DNA of 64,000 nt from Anaerolinea thermophila UNI-1. Lineage in GTDB: Bacteria > Chloroflexota > Anaerolineae > Anaerolineales > Anaerolineaceae. The position numbers and the translations under genes are program-made. The notes below the pieces were generated by a model. That model was not told where the DNA came from, searched no databases, and worked only from the letters and a program-made list of their open reading frames with translations. Below are positions 33,645 to 42,748 of this stretch, piece after piece. The first letter of the stretch is position 1. Each line of letters opens with the position of its first letter. The stretch is taken from the NCBI RefSeq assembly GCF_000199675.1, contig NC_014960.1, positions 62,001 through 126,000 on the forward strand, given 5' to 3'.

Positions 33645-35018
33645 TTACGGCTTGCGGGTGATGCCAAAAGAGGCGCAGATGGACTCGCTGGCTTCGACGA
33701 TACCCATCACCGTGCTGTCGCCGGCGTAGAGGGCGCGCACCTTGTCAAAGACGTTCAGCGCGCGGTCGCAGTAGTCTTTGGTCTCGCCCACGGGACGGTA
33801 CAGCCCTGCCAGGATTGAGCCATAGGTATAGTAGTACACCACGGTGGTAGGGTCGTTGGGTTCAAGGGGGATGCCCTGAATCTCAATGGGCGGATCGCTG
33901 GCGGGGTCGCACTCGCGCACCTCGCAGGACACCTGCGGGGAACAGCCCTCGACAGCGCACTGCAGGGCGGGGATGGCGGTCTCGTAGTTGCGGGCTTTGA
34001 AGTACACCATGCCCAACTGCCCGTACAGGTCGGGACTGTAAGGATCAATCTGCAGGGCTTTTTTCGCGTTGAGGGCGGCGACGAAGAACTCGCCCATCTG
34101 CGTGTACACCTTGCCGATGGCGATGTACGGCACGGGATCTTCGATGCCCAACTGCTTGTTCTTGTTGACCGCCTTGGCAAAGTAATCCAGCGCGGTGGCG
34201 TAGTACTGCGCCGAAAGGGTTTTATCGGTCTGGGTCATGCCCAGGTGGCGATAGATGACGCCTGCCTGCACGTAGAGGAAGGTCAGGTTGGGCGCCAGTT
34301 CAATGGCGCGGTCATAGGCTTGAATAGCGCCCTGATAATCGCCGAAGGATTCGAGGATGGCGGCTTGCACCCGCCACACGTCCATCAGATTGGGGTTGCG
34401 CTCCACTGCCAGTTGAATGTACTGGCGGGCTTGATCCCATTTCTGCTGGTCGTTGAGGATTTCGGCGGAGTACGCCAGCGCCAGCACGTTGTTCTTGTCC
34501 AGCAAGAGGGCTTTCTGGGCATCCTGTTCGGCTTCCACCAGCAGGCGACTGCGTTCCTCATCCGATTCAAGCAAGCCGGCGTTCCAGTCGCGCACAAAGG
34601 CGCGGATGGCGTAGGCACTGCTGTCTTCGGGCGCCAGTTCCACGGCGCGGTTTGCCGACTCGATTGCCTCGGCGAGGCGCTGGCGTTGGGCTTCGCGGGT
34701 GGTCAGGGATTTGTAGGAATAGGTTTGAATCTGCGCCAGTTCCATCCAGATGCGGGCGTTGCTGGGTTCGCTCTGCAGGGCTTGCTGATAGGCTTCAATG
34801 GCGCCCTTGAGGTTGCCCGCCTGAAAGTGGGTTTGCCCTTCCAGGGCGTAGGAATTGGATGTGCGCGTGGGCGTGGGGGTGGGCAGGAAGAGCGGCTCGA
34901 TTTGCTGAGTCTGCAAGCCGCGCAGGACCGCCACCATTGCCAGCAAAATCACCGTAAGCGCCAGGATGGTGTAGGGGTTGGAAGAAGAACGTTTGCGGAA
35001 CAGGTACTTTTGCGCCAT
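33645..35018 (-). CDS. Membrane-anchored TPR protein
   Basis: 457 residues. A short basic N terminus, one membrane helix (YTILALTVILLAMVAVL, residues 16-32), then a Pro-Thr spacer (FLPTPTPTRTS) and about eight tetratricopeptide repeats (GNLKGAIEAYQQALQSEPSN and others). TPRs form protein-binding scaffolds, so it probably displays a scaffold on the outer face of the membrane. A Cys-rich insert (SPQVSCEVRECDPASDPP) near the C terminus is odd. It lies 3 bp after the paralogous TPR gene upstream, in the same operon. Confidence 0.8.
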   Translation of the reverse strand: MAQKYLFRKRSSSNPYTILALTVILLAMVAVLRGLQTQQIEPLFLPTPTPTRTSNSYALEGQTHFQAGNLKGAIEAYQQALQSEPSNARIWMELAQIQTYSYKSLTTREAQRQRLAEAIESANRAVELAPEDSSAYAIRAFVRDWNAGLLESDEERSRLLVEAEQDAQKALLLDKNNVLALAYSAEILNDQQKWDQARQYIQLAVERNPNLMDVWRVQAAILESFGDYQGAIQAYDRAIELAPNLTFLYVQAGVIYRHLGMTQTDKTLSAQYYATALDYFAKAVNKNKQLGIEDPVPYIAIGKVYTQMGEFFVAALNAKKALQIDPYSPDLYGQLGMVYFKARNYETAIPALQCAVEGCSPQVSCEVRECDPASDPPIEIQGIPLEPNDPTTVVYYYTYGSILAGLYRPVGETKDYCDRALNVFDKVRALYAGDSTVMGIVEASESICASFGITRKP

Positions 35019-35021
35019 GGC

Positions 35022-36251
35022 TTACGGGGTGGGGGTGGGAGAAGCGCCGCCCGTCTCGCAGATGCGCACAATCTCGGCGGCGTTGTCCAGGTTGACCTGA
35101 TCATCGGGGAAGGCTTGCTGAAGCGCCTGCGAAATCTGCAGGGCTTCGCCGCACTCGCCCACGTATGCCAGCGAGATGCCGTAGCGGGTATAGAGGTACT
35201 GGCTGGTGGCATCCAGCGGTAATCCCTGGACGGTGGCGCCAGTCTCAGAGAGCCCGCCGCGGGTTGCCAGACGCAGGAACTTCACCGCCTGGTTGTAGTT
35301 GCTCGTGCGGTAGTGAATGGTGCCCAGGTAGCCATAGAGGAAGGGGTCGGTGGGGTCTTGCTGGATGGCTTGTTCGGCATACTGGGCGGCTTTGGCGTAC
35401 TCGCCGTAGCGCAGGTAGGTCAGGGCTGTCTCCACATAGGGGCGGGGGTCATCGGGGCGCAGGGCGATGGCTTTGTTAAATTCCTCGATGGCTTTGTCGT
35501 AGATATCCTGGGCTTTGTAGTTGCGTCCCAGCGCCAGGTGCAGGTCGGCAAGGTTGTCGTTGAGGGCAATGGCTTGCTGGAAGGCGACCACGGCATCGGC
35601 GTAGTTGCTGGTGATTTCCAGGACGTAGCCGCGGGCGCGGTAGGATTCCATCTGGTCGGGCGCCAATTCCACCGCCTTGCGCGAGGCTTCGATAGCTTTT
35701 TCCAGCGTGGTGGGGTCGTCCTTGCCTTCAATTTTCTGCAGTGCCAGCACTTCGGCAAGGTAAGCGTATGCCAGCCCGTTGCCGGGTTCGATTTCGATGG
35801 CTTTATTCAACTCCGCCTGAGCGGGCAGGTATTCACCCTGCAAACCCAGTGCCCAGCCGTGGATGGCGTGCGCCAGACTGCTGTTGGGGTTGAGCAGGAT
35901 GGCGTTCTCGGCGTTCTTCTGAGCCTCGGCATACTTGCCGTAGAGGGCTTGCAGGCGCGCCAGTTCCAGGTAAATGGTGATGTTCTTGGGGTCAGCCTGC
36001 AGGGCTTGCTGGTAGGCGGCTTCTGCCTGGGTGAAGCGTCCCTCGGCGGCAAAGGCGCGGGCTTCCTGCAGGAAGGATTCGGGGGAGCGGGTTGGGGTGG
36101 GGGTAGGCACAAAGAGCGGCGGGGTGTTGGGCACGACGAATTGGTTAACGTACAGCATCACCCCGACGGCGGCAATCAGCACAATAAGCCTGAGCGGGTT
36201 GGCGCGCCGTTTGCGGCGCGTCATGCTCCACCGCGAGCCGGATAAATACAT
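35022..36251 (-). CDS. Membrane-anchored TPR protein (paralogue of the next gene)
   Basis: 409 residues with the same plan as its neighbour: basic start (RRKRRANP), one helix (LRLIVLIAAVGVMLYV), spacer FVPTPTPTRSP and about nine TPR units (GRFTQAEAAYQQALQADPKN and others). The matching spacer and repeat style indicate a tandem duplication. The ATG at 36251 lies 6 nt after a TAAGAT -10 box, so it may be leaderless. The ATG at 36224, preceded by GGTGGAG, is the alternative. The partner proteins bound by the TPRs are unknown. Confidence 0.8.
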   Translation of the reverse strand: MYLSGSRWSMTRRKRRANPLRLIVLIAAVGVMLYVNQFVVPNTPPLFVPTPTPTRSPESFLQEARAFAAEGRFTQAEAAYQQALQADPKNITIYLELARLQALYGKYAEAQKNAENAILLNPNSSLAHAIHGWALGLQGEYLPAQAELNKAIEIEPGNGLAYAYLAEVLALQKIEGKDDPTTLEKAIEASRKAVELAPDQMESYRARGYVLEITSNYADAVVAFQQAIALNDNLADLHLALGRNYKAQDIYDKAIEEFNKAIALRPDDPRPYVETALTYLRYGEYAKAAQYAEQAIQQDPTDPFLYGYLGTIHYRTSNYNQAVKFLRLATRGGLSETGATVQGLPLDATSQYLYTRYGISLAYVGECGEALQISQALQQAFPDDQVNLDNAAEIVRICETGGASPTPTP

Positions 36252-36257
36252 GCGTTC

Positions 36258-36286
36258 ATCTTACCGAATCTTGTCCCGGGCGTCAA
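36258..36286 (-). promoter_or_regulatory. Promoter of the TPR gene pair
   Basis: On the minus strand it reads TTGACG (36286-36281), a 17-bp spacer and TAAGAT (36263-36258). The ATG at 36251 is 6 nt after the -10 box. Confidence 0.65.
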
Positions 36287-36400
36287 GGAAGGGAATTTTA
36301 ATGGATGAGGGTGCTTTTCCTTCTTCATCCCCTTCTCGCCCTGGCGGCGACTCCAGCCGCACACCTGGCAACGCTCGGTCTGCGAGGACTGGCGCGCCTG

Positions 36401-36409
36401 TGGTATACT
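36401..36409 (+). promoter_or_regulatory. Extended -10 promoter of the ABC-F gene
   Basis: TGGTATACT, an extended -10, with the GTG start codon 7 nt downstream and no ribosome-binding site between. Confidence 0.5.
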
Positions 36410-36416
36410 CTCCAGC

Positions 36417-38309
36417 GTGTCGCTGTTGATTGCCAATCACCTGAGCAAGTCCTACGGGGCGCTGGATGTCTTCCGCGACCTCAATCTGAGCATTCCTCAC
36501 GGCGCGCGCATCGGGCTGGTGGGCGTCAACGGTGTGGGCAAGACCACCCTCTTGCGCATCCTGGCGGGCGAGGAAGAACCCACCACCGGCGAGGTGCAGA
36601 TTGCCCGCAACTGCCGGGTGGGCTACCTGCCCCAGCGCCCCCACTTCAGCCATCAGCGCACCCTCTGGCAGGAATGCCTCAGCGCCTTTGCCCCCCTTCT
36701 GCAAATGCAGGAAGACCTGCAAGCCCTGGAAGCGCGCATGAGCGCCGGGGACCACAGCGAAGAGACGCTGGCGCAGTACGGCAAACTGCAGGAAGCCTTT
36801 GAGCGCGCCGGCGGCTACACCTACGAGACGCGCATCCGCCAGACCCTGCAGGGCTTGGGCTTCAGCGAAAGCGACTATCAGCGCCCGCTCAACAAAACTT
36901 CAGGCGGACAGCAAACCCGCGCCCTGCTGGCGCGCATCCTGCTCAGCCAGCCCGACCTGCTTCTGCTGGACGAACCCACCAATCACCTGGATATTCAAGC
37001 CATCGAATGGCTGGAGAACACCCTCAAAGAGTGGCAGGGGGCGGTTCTGCTGGTCTCGCACGACCGCTATTTTCTCGATCAGGTGGTCGAGCAAATCTGG
37101 GAGATGACCCCGGCGCTGGAAATCTACCCCGGCAATTACACTGCCTACCTGCATCAGCGCGAGGAACGCTACCGCCGCCGCATGGAAGAATACGAAGCCC
37201 AGCAAGCCTTCATCGAAAAAGAAGAAGAGTACATCCGCCGCAACATTGCCGGGCAGAACACCGCGCAGGCAAAGGGCAGGCTTAAGCGCCTAGAGCGCTT
37301 GCTGGAAACTGCCCGCCTCACCCCACCGGTCAAGCCGCGCGCCCTGCGCCTGCAGTTGACCCCTGCCCAGCGCTCCGGCGATCTGGTTCTGCGCACGCAG
37401 GGGCTGGCGGTGGGCTACCCCGACGAACGCCGCGTGCTGTTCCGCGTTCCCGACCTGACCCTGCGGCGCGGCGAGTGTGCCGCCGTCATTGGACCCAACG
37501 GCGCGGGCAAGACCACCTTCCTCAAGACCATTCTGGGCATCCTGCCGCCGCTGGAAGGCGAGGTGGTGCTGGGCGCCAGCCTGCAGGTGGGCTACTTTGC
37601 CCAGGCACACGAAGGGCTGAATCCCGACCACACCCTCATGGAAGAAATCTCCGCCGCCGCGCCCAACCTGCTCCCGGCGCAGATTCGCGACTATCTGGCG
37701 CGCTTCCTCTTCACCGAGGACGATGTCTTCAAGCCGGTGCGGGTGCTTTCCGGCGGCGAGCGCGGCAGGCTGGCGCTGGCGGTGCTGGCGCTTTCCAAAG
37801 CCAACCTGCTCCTGCTGGATGAACCCACCAATCACCTGGATTTGCCCTCGCAGGAAATTCTGCAAGCCGTGCTCTCGGACTATGAGGGGACGGTGTTGCT
37901 GGTCTCGCACGACCGCTACCTGATTGATGCGCTGGCAACGCAAATCTGGGAGGTGCGCCCCGAAGCGCGCACCCTGCGGGTGTTTGAAGGCACGTACAGC
38001 CAGTACCGCGAGGTGCTGCGCGCCGAAGAAGAAGCCCGCCGCGCGCAAGCCGTGACGGTCAAGCCCGCCGAGAAGCCTGCTCCCCGCACCACCCCCTCGC
38101 GCAACAAGGAGCGCGAACGCCTGAAGCGCCAGCAGGAACTGGAAGCTGAAATCCAGCGCCTGGAGGAACAACTGGCGGCGCTCAGCCGTGCGCTGGAAAC
38201 ACCCCCGCCCGACCCGGCGAAAGTCCACAAACTGGGGCAGGAGTACCTGCACCTTCAGCAGACCCTCGAGCAAAAATTGCACGAATGGCTGGAGGGTGAG
38301 GGTCATTAA
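36417..38309 (+). CDS. ABC-F family ATPase (Uup/EttA-like translation factor)
   Basis: 630 residues with no membrane helix. Two ABC domains: GVNGVGKTT with TSGGQQTRALLARIL and LLLLDEPTNHLDI; GPNGAGKTT with LSGGERGRLALAVL and LLLLDEPTNHLDL. A charged inter-domain linker (the P-site tRNA interaction motif region, residues ~240-300) and a C-terminal coiled coil (EAEIQRLEEQLAALSRALE) match Uup-type ABC-F proteins, which act on ribosomes. The start is a GTG at 36417, directly after an extended -10 box. It could be a resistance-type ABC-F, but the C-terminal domain favours a housekeeping Uup-like role. Confidence 0.88.
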   Translation: MSLLIANHLSKSYGALDVFRDLNLSIPHGARIGLVGVNGVGKTTLLRILAGEEEPTTGEVQIARNCRVGYLPQRPHFSHQRTLWQECLSAFAPLLQMQEDLQALEARMSAGDHSEETLAQYGKLQEAFERAGGYTYETRIRQTLQGLGFSESDYQRPLNKTSGGQQTRALLARILLSQPDLLLLDEPTNHLDIQAIEWLENTLKEWQGAVLLVSHDRYFLDQVVEQIWEMTPALEIYPGNYTAYLHQREERYRRRMEEYEAQQAFIEKEEEYIRRNIAGQNTAQAKGRLKRLERLLETARLTPPVKPRALRLQLTPAQRSGDLVLRTQGLAVGYPDERRVLFRVPDLTLRRGECAAVIGPNGAGKTTFLKTILGILPPLEGEVVLGASLQVGYFAQAHEGLNPDHTLMEEISAAAPNLLPAQIRDYLARFLFTEDDVFKPVRVLSGGERGRLALAVLALSKANLLLLDEPTNHLDLPSQEILQAVLSDYEGTVLLVSHDRYLIDALATQIWEVRPEARTLRVFEGTYSQYREVLRAEEEARRAQAVTVKPAEKPAPRTTPSRNKERERLKRQQELEAEIQRLEEQLAALSRALETPPPDPAKVHKLGQEYLHLQQTLEQKLHEWLEGEGH

Positions 38310-38335
38310 TCCTCACCCAAAAGGGTCATTTTTTT
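38294..38335 (+). terminator. Probable terminator overlapping the ABC-F stop codon
   Basis: Stem GGGTGAGG / CCTCACCC (38294-38301 with 38311-38318) with the TAA stop in its loop, then AAAAGGGTCA and seven T residues. The gap between stem and T run makes it non-ideal. Confidence 0.45.
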
Positions 38336-38363
38336 CCGAATCGCCTTCCCCGTTGACTCAAAA

Positions 38364-38372
38364 TGCTATAAT
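38364..38372 (+). promoter_or_regulatory. Extended -10 promoter of the DUF4914 gene
   Basis: TGCTATAAT, a perfect extended -10. TTGACT lies too close upstream (8 bp) to serve as its -35. A leader of ~60 nt with AGGAGGT precedes the ATG at 38441. Confidence 0.6.
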
Positions 38373-38440
38373 CTGCGCCATTCATTCCACTTGTCTGACG
38401 AGTTAAAGGAAACCCGCCAGGATTTACAGGAGGTCTGGTT

Positions 38441-40309
38441 ATGGACTGGACGCAATTGGGCATTCCGGAGGAGGCAAAAGCCATCCTGAAAGCCGCGCCG
38501 CGCGTCATCTCCCCGGCATCGGAACAGGAACTGGTGGATCTGGCGTGCGGCGGGCGCGAGAGCAAGTTTTTCGAGGTGGCATACGAAGTGCCTGGCGTGG
38601 GACGCGTGGTGGAAGCCACCGTTGCCCGCGTGCGCAACGGCGTTGCCGCCAATTACCCCGAGCCTTACATGCGCCGACGAGACCCCAACTGCCTGGTGGT
38701 GGGCGACGACCTGCCGACCGACAAGCCGCGCTTTGCCGAACGCTTTGGCGAGCCGTTTGAAGGACTGCGCCAGCAGACTTTCGACTGGCTGAAGTCGCAG
38801 GAATTAATCGTTTTTGCGTTTAACGCCGGCGCAGATGAGATTGGACTGGGGGCGCTGGTGCTGTGTCCTGCTAACGCCGGCTTCTTTGCCCTGGGGCTTG
38901 CCATGTTGCAGGGCATGTTGAACCCTGCCGCCATCCCCGCCGATTTTCATCCCGCGGCGGTGGTGTACGTGGCGCCGGTCTTCCGCCACACCCACTTTCA
39001 GGGCAAACAGGTGGTGGTGCATAACCGCCTGCCCCATGTGTACGAGATGTTTTCCTACAACCTCTACCCAGGTCCCAGCGCCAAGAAGGGCGTGTACGGG
39101 ATGCTCTTGAGTTTGGGAGAAAAAGAAGGCTGGACAACAGCGCACTGTTCAACCGTGCGGGTCATCACCCCCTACGATAACGAGATTACCATCATGCACG
39201 AGGGCGCCAGCGGCGGTGGCAAGAGTGAGATGCTGGAGCAAGCTCACCGCGCCCCCGATGGACGCTGGTTGCTGGGGCGCAATCTGGTCACCGGCGAGGA
39301 ACGCTACCTGCAGATTCCCCGTGCCTGCGAACTGCGTCCGGTCACCGACGATATGGCGCTGTGCCACCCCTCGATTCAAGCCAACCACGGCAAACTGCGC
39401 CTGAAAGACGCCGAGCGTTCTTGGTTTGTGCGCGTGGATCACATCCGCCGCTACGGCACCGACCCCTTCCTGGAAGGGCTGACGGCCCAACCCGAACGCC
39501 CCCTGCTTTTCCTGAACATTGACGCTGTACCCGGCGCGCGGGCGCTCATCTGGGAGCATATTGAGGACGCTCCCGGCAAACCCTGCCCCAATCCGCGGGT
39601 CATCATCCCGCGCGCGATTGTGCCCAATATCATCGAGAACTCGGTGACGGTGGACATCCGCAGTTTTGGGGTGCGCACCCCGCCCTGCACCCGCGAGAAG
39701 CCCAGTTACGGCATCATTGGTTTGTTCCACATCCTGCCGCCGGCGCTGGCGTGGTTGTGGCGTCTGGTTGCCCCGCGCGGATACGACAATCCCAGCATTG
39801 TGGAAACCGAGGGCATGAGCAGTGAGGGGGTGGGTTCGTACTGGCCCTTTGCCAGCGGTTTGCAGGTGCGCCATGCCAACATCCTGCTGGATCAGTTTGC
39901 GGCTTACCGGCGCATGCGTTACATTCTTGTGCCCAACCAGCACATTGGCGCCTGGAAGGTGGGCTTTATGGCAGAGTGGATTGCCCGCGAGTATCTGGCA
40001 CGGCGCGGGAGCGCGCGCTTCCGCCCGGAGCAAATCCGTCCGGCGCGCTGTGCCCTGCTGGGTTATGCCATGCATCAAATGCAGGTGGAAGGTCAGCAGA
40101 TTGCCCGCTGGTTCCTGCAGGTGGACACTCAGCCCGAGGTGGGTGAAGAGGGTTACGACCAGGGGGCGCAAATGCTTTATGAGTTCTTCCAGCGCACCCT
40201 GCAACCCTTCCTCACCGAAGATCTGGACCCCCTGGGCAGGCAGATTATCACCTGCGCGTTGGACCGCGGCACCCTGCAGGACTTCGAAGCCCTCATCCCG
40301 GCGGAGTAG
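38441..40309 (+). CDS. DUF4914-type protein with PEPCK/HPr-kinase-like P-loop
   Basis: 622 residues, soluble. A P-loop HEGASGGGKSEML occurs at about residues 252-264. The Gly-rich S/T-x-x-G-K-S form preceded by HEG is that of ATP-dependent PEP carboxykinases and HPr kinases. A conserved acidic strand LFLNIDAVPGA and CTREKPSYG follow. I assign it to DUF4914 from overall pattern; the reaction is unknown. It stands alone with its own promoter and AGGAGGT. A phosphotransferase or kinase activity is an inference from the P-loop only. Confidence 0.65.
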   Translation: MDWTQLGIPEEAKAILKAAPRVISPASEQELVDLACGGRESKFFEVAYEVPGVGRVVEATVARVRNGVAANYPEPYMRRRDPNCLVVGDDLPTDKPRFAERFGEPFEGLRQQTFDWLKSQELIVFAFNAGADEIGLGALVLCPANAGFFALGLAMLQGMLNPAAIPADFHPAAVVYVAPVFRHTHFQGKQVVVHNRLPHVYEMFSYNLYPGPSAKKGVYGMLLSLGEKEGWTTAHCSTVRVITPYDNEITIMHEGASGGGKSEMLEQAHRAPDGRWLLGRNLVTGEERYLQIPRACELRPVTDDMALCHPSIQANHGKLRLKDAERSWFVRVDHIRRYGTDPFLEGLTAQPERPLLFLNIDAVPGARALIWEHIEDAPGKPCPNPRVIIPRAIVPNIIENSVTVDIRSFGVRTPPCTREKPSYGIIGLFHILPPALAWLWRLVAPRGYDNPSIVETEGMSSEGVGSYWPFASGLQVRHANILLDQFAAYRRMRYILVPNQHIGAWKVGFMAEWIAREYLARRGSARFRPEQIRPARCALLGYAMHQMQVEGQQIARWFLQVDTQPEVGEEGYDQGAQMLYEFFQRTLQPFLTEDLDPLGRQIITCALDRGTLQDFEALIPAE

Positions 40310-40486
40310 TTCCTGCGATCCGCTTGCGCCGTGCCTGCCGGGGCGTGTCTGCCAGCGGTGAGAACGATAGAAGCCATGCGGGGCGTCCTGCGCCAATCTT
40401 GTTCATCGGTTGCGCAAGGACTTTCCATTCCCCCCTGAAACGTGATATATTCAATCTCAGAATCTCAGGGAGGAGAAGCCAAGCGC

Positions 40487-41878
40487 ATGGACCTTTTTGA
40501 CCATGCCCATCAAGAGCAAATGAAGAGCGAAGCCCCGCTGGCGGCGCGTCTGCGCCCGCGCACCTTCGATGAGATGGTAGGGCAGGAACACATCATCGGT
40601 CCCGGTAAATTATTGCGCCGCGCCATTGAGACCGACCGTCTGTTCTCATCCATTATTTTGTGGGGACCGCCCGGCACCGGCAAAACCACCCTGGCGCAGT
40701 TGATTGCCCAGTACACCCAGGCGCATTTTGAGGTCATCTCGGCGGTGCTGGCGGGCGTGCCCGATTTGCGGCGCGTCATTCAGGAAGCCGAGGAACGCCG
40801 CAAACTCTACCGGCGGCGCACCATCCTCTTCGTGGATGAGGTGCACCGCTGGAACAAAGCCCAGCAGGATGCCCTTCTGCCCCACGTGGAAAGCGGCATG
40901 ATTACGCTGGTGGGGGCAACCACCGAAAACCCCTACTTTGAGGTCATCAGCGCGCTGGTGTCGCGCTCACGCATCTTCCAACTGCTTCCCCTGGAGGAAC
41001 ATCATCTCAGCATCCTCTTCGACCGCGCCCTGAGCGACCCCGAGCGCGGTTACGGCAAAATCAGCGTGCAGGTGGACCCCGAAGCCCGCGCGCATCTCAT
41101 CCGCGTGTCCGGCGGCGATGCCCGCAACCTGCTCAACGCGCTGGAACTGGCGGTCGAATCCACTCCGCCCGATGAAAACGGCGTGCGCCACATTACGCTG
41201 GATGTTGCCCAGGAATCCATCCAGCGGCGCGCTGTGCTGTACGATAAGAACGGCGATGCCCACTACGATACCATCTCGGCGTTCATCAAAAGCGTGCGCG
41301 GCTCGGACCCCGATGCCGCGCTCTACTGGCTGGCGAAGATGCTGGCGGCGGGCGAGGACCCGCGCTTCATCCTGCGGCGGCTCATCATCCTGGCGGGCGA
41401 GGATATTGGACTGGCAGACCCGCACGCCCTGCAGGTGGCGGTTTCGGCGGCGTATGCCTTCGATTATATCGGCATGCCCGAGGGTATCTACCCGATTGCC
41501 GAAGCCACCCTCTACCTTGCCACCGCTCCCAAGAGCAACTCGGTGGGAGAGGCGTACTACAGCGCGCTGGAGCGCATTCAGCAGGAAGGCGCCGGTCCCG
41601 TCCCCGTGCATCTCATGGATGCCAGCCGCGACGCCAGGGGGCTGGGGCACGGCAAGGGCTACCTCTACCCGCACGATTTTCCCGATCATTTTGTCCCTCA
41701 GCAGTACCTGCCGGCTTCCCTGCAGGGGACGATTTTCTACAACCCTTCCGATCAGGGCTATGAAGCCCAAATTCTTGAACGCCTGAAGCGCTGGCGCGCC
41801 TGGAAAACTGCTCAAACGGAGCCTGCTTCGCATGAAAACACCGACCATCCTGCTGTTGATTCGCCACGGCGAGACTAA
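40487..41878 (+). CDS. rarA: Replication-associated recombination protein A (RarA/MgsA) AAA+ ATPase
   Basis: 463 residues. The N-terminal RPRTFDEMVGQEHIIG is followed by Walker A ILWGPPGTGKTTLA, Walker B ILFVDEVHRWNKAQQD, sensor 1 LVGATTENPYFEV and the tetramerisation region with SDPDAALYWLAKMLAAGED. RarA acts at stalled replication forks together with SSB. AGGGAGGAG precedes the ATG at 40487. The 3' end overlaps the next gene by 47 bp, an unusually long overlap implying coupled expression. Confidence 0.92.
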   Translation: MDLFDHAHQEQMKSEAPLAARLRPRTFDEMVGQEHIIGPGKLLRRAIETDRLFSSIILWGPPGTGKTTLAQLIAQYTQAHFEVISAVLAGVPDLRRVIQEAEERRKLYRRRTILFVDEVHRWNKAQQDALLPHVESGMITLVGATTENPYFEVISALVSRSRIFQLLPLEEHHLSILFDRALSDPERGYGKISVQVDPEARAHLIRVSGGDARNLLNALELAVESTPPDENGVRHITLDVAQESIQRRAVLYDKNGDAHYDTISAFIKSVRGSDPDAALYWLAKMLAAGEDPRFILRRLIILAGEDIGLADPHALQVAVSAAYAFDYIGMPEGIYPIAEATLYLATAPKSNSVGEAYYSALERIQQEGAGPVPVHLMDASRDARGLGHGKGYLYPHDFPDHFVPQQYLPASLQGTIFYNPSDQGYEAQILERLKRWRAWKTAQTEPASHENTDHPAVDSPRRD

Positions 41879-42488
41879 CTTTGTCGTGCAGGGGCGCCTG
41901 CCGGGACGTTTGCCCGGCGTGGTGCTGACCGAAAAGGGCATCCAGCAAGCCCGCGCGCTGAGCGAACGCCTTGCCGAAGCGCCCATCCGCGCGGTGTACG
42001 CCAGTCCGCTGGAGCGCGCCCGCGAAACTGCCCGTCCGCTTGCCGAGGCAAAGGGATTGCCCATCCTGACCGCCGAGGGCTTGAACGAGGTGGATCCGGG
42101 GGGGTGGGCGGGGCGCACGCTGAAGAGTTTGCGCCGCCTGAAAGCCTGGAAAGCCCTGCGCGAAGACCCAGGTCGGTTTGCCTTTCCAGGGGGCGAGTCT
42201 TTCCCGGAAGCCCAGGTGCGCATCGTGGCGCAAATCGAGGAATTGCGCCGGCGGCATCCCGGCGAGATGATTGCCTGCTTCACCCACGCCGATGTGGTGC
42301 GTCTGGCGGTGGCGCATTACCTGCTGATGCCTCTGCAAGCCCTGCACCGCCTGGCGGCGGCGCCGGCTTCGCTCAGCGTGGTGGTGTTTGGCGAGGACGG
42401 CGAGGTGCAGGTGCCGCACGTCAATCAGGTGGATGGGCTGGCGCTGACGCCCCCGCCGGAGAAGAAGCCCCATGGAACGGGTCGGTGA
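41832..42488 (+). CDS. Histidine phosphatase (phosphoglycerate-mutase-like) protein
   Basis: 218 residues. RHGET (residues 11-15) carries the phospho-accepting His; PLERARETA and the second catalytic His in CFTHADVVRLAV complete the site. Such proteins act as phosphatases on sugar phosphates, nucleotides or cobalamin precursors (CobC). Sequence alone does not choose. The Pro-rich C-terminal tail is probably disordered. It starts inside the rarA gene in another frame. Confidence 0.85.
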   Translation: MKTPTILLLIRHGETNFVVQGRLPGRLPGVVLTEKGIQQARALSERLAEAPIRAVYASPLERARETARPLAEAKGLPILTAEGLNEVDPGGWAGRTLKSLRRLKAWKALREDPGRFAFPGGESFPEAQVRIVAQIEELRRRHPGEMIACFTHADVVRLAVAHYLLMPLQALHRLAAAPASLSVVVFGEDGEVQVPHVNQVDGLALTPPPEKKPHGTGR

Positions 42489-42564
42489 GCCTGCCCGAAC
42501 GCGCGTCCGGGTAGGGGACAATCTCTTTTGTGTTATTACGAAGCAATCTCGCCAAGCCCTGCGG

Positions 42565-42670
42565 GAGTCTTACGCTGTTCGGGGCACTTTCGCGCTCCGG
42601 GCTCGCAACGAGATGACCGGGGGCATCGCGATCGCGCAGCATCCCCGCAGGCGAGCGGGCTTGCCCGACT
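42565..42670. repeat. Dispersed intergenic repeat, type F
   Basis: CTGTTCGGGGCACTTTCGC, CGGGCTCGCAACGAGATGAC and CAGCATCCCCGCAGGCGAGC. It shares the GTTCGGGGxACTTTC, TCGCAACGA and CATCCCCGC blocks with the left half of copy C (28660-28730), so a second module family exists. No gene in 42489-42748. Confidence 0.5.
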
Positions 42671-42695
42671 GTACCTTACCCAGACCGACTGGTTA

Positions 42696-42701
42696 TATAA
42701 T
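42696..42701 (+). promoter_or_regulatory. -10 box of the second diguanylate cyclase gene
   Basis: A perfect TATAAT with no convincing -35, 47 nt upstream of the ATG at 42749. Confidence 0.4.
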
Positions 42702-42748
42702 GCAAGAAAAGGGGGTGTCTTTCGGCTCGTTCTGAAAGTGAGGCGAGG

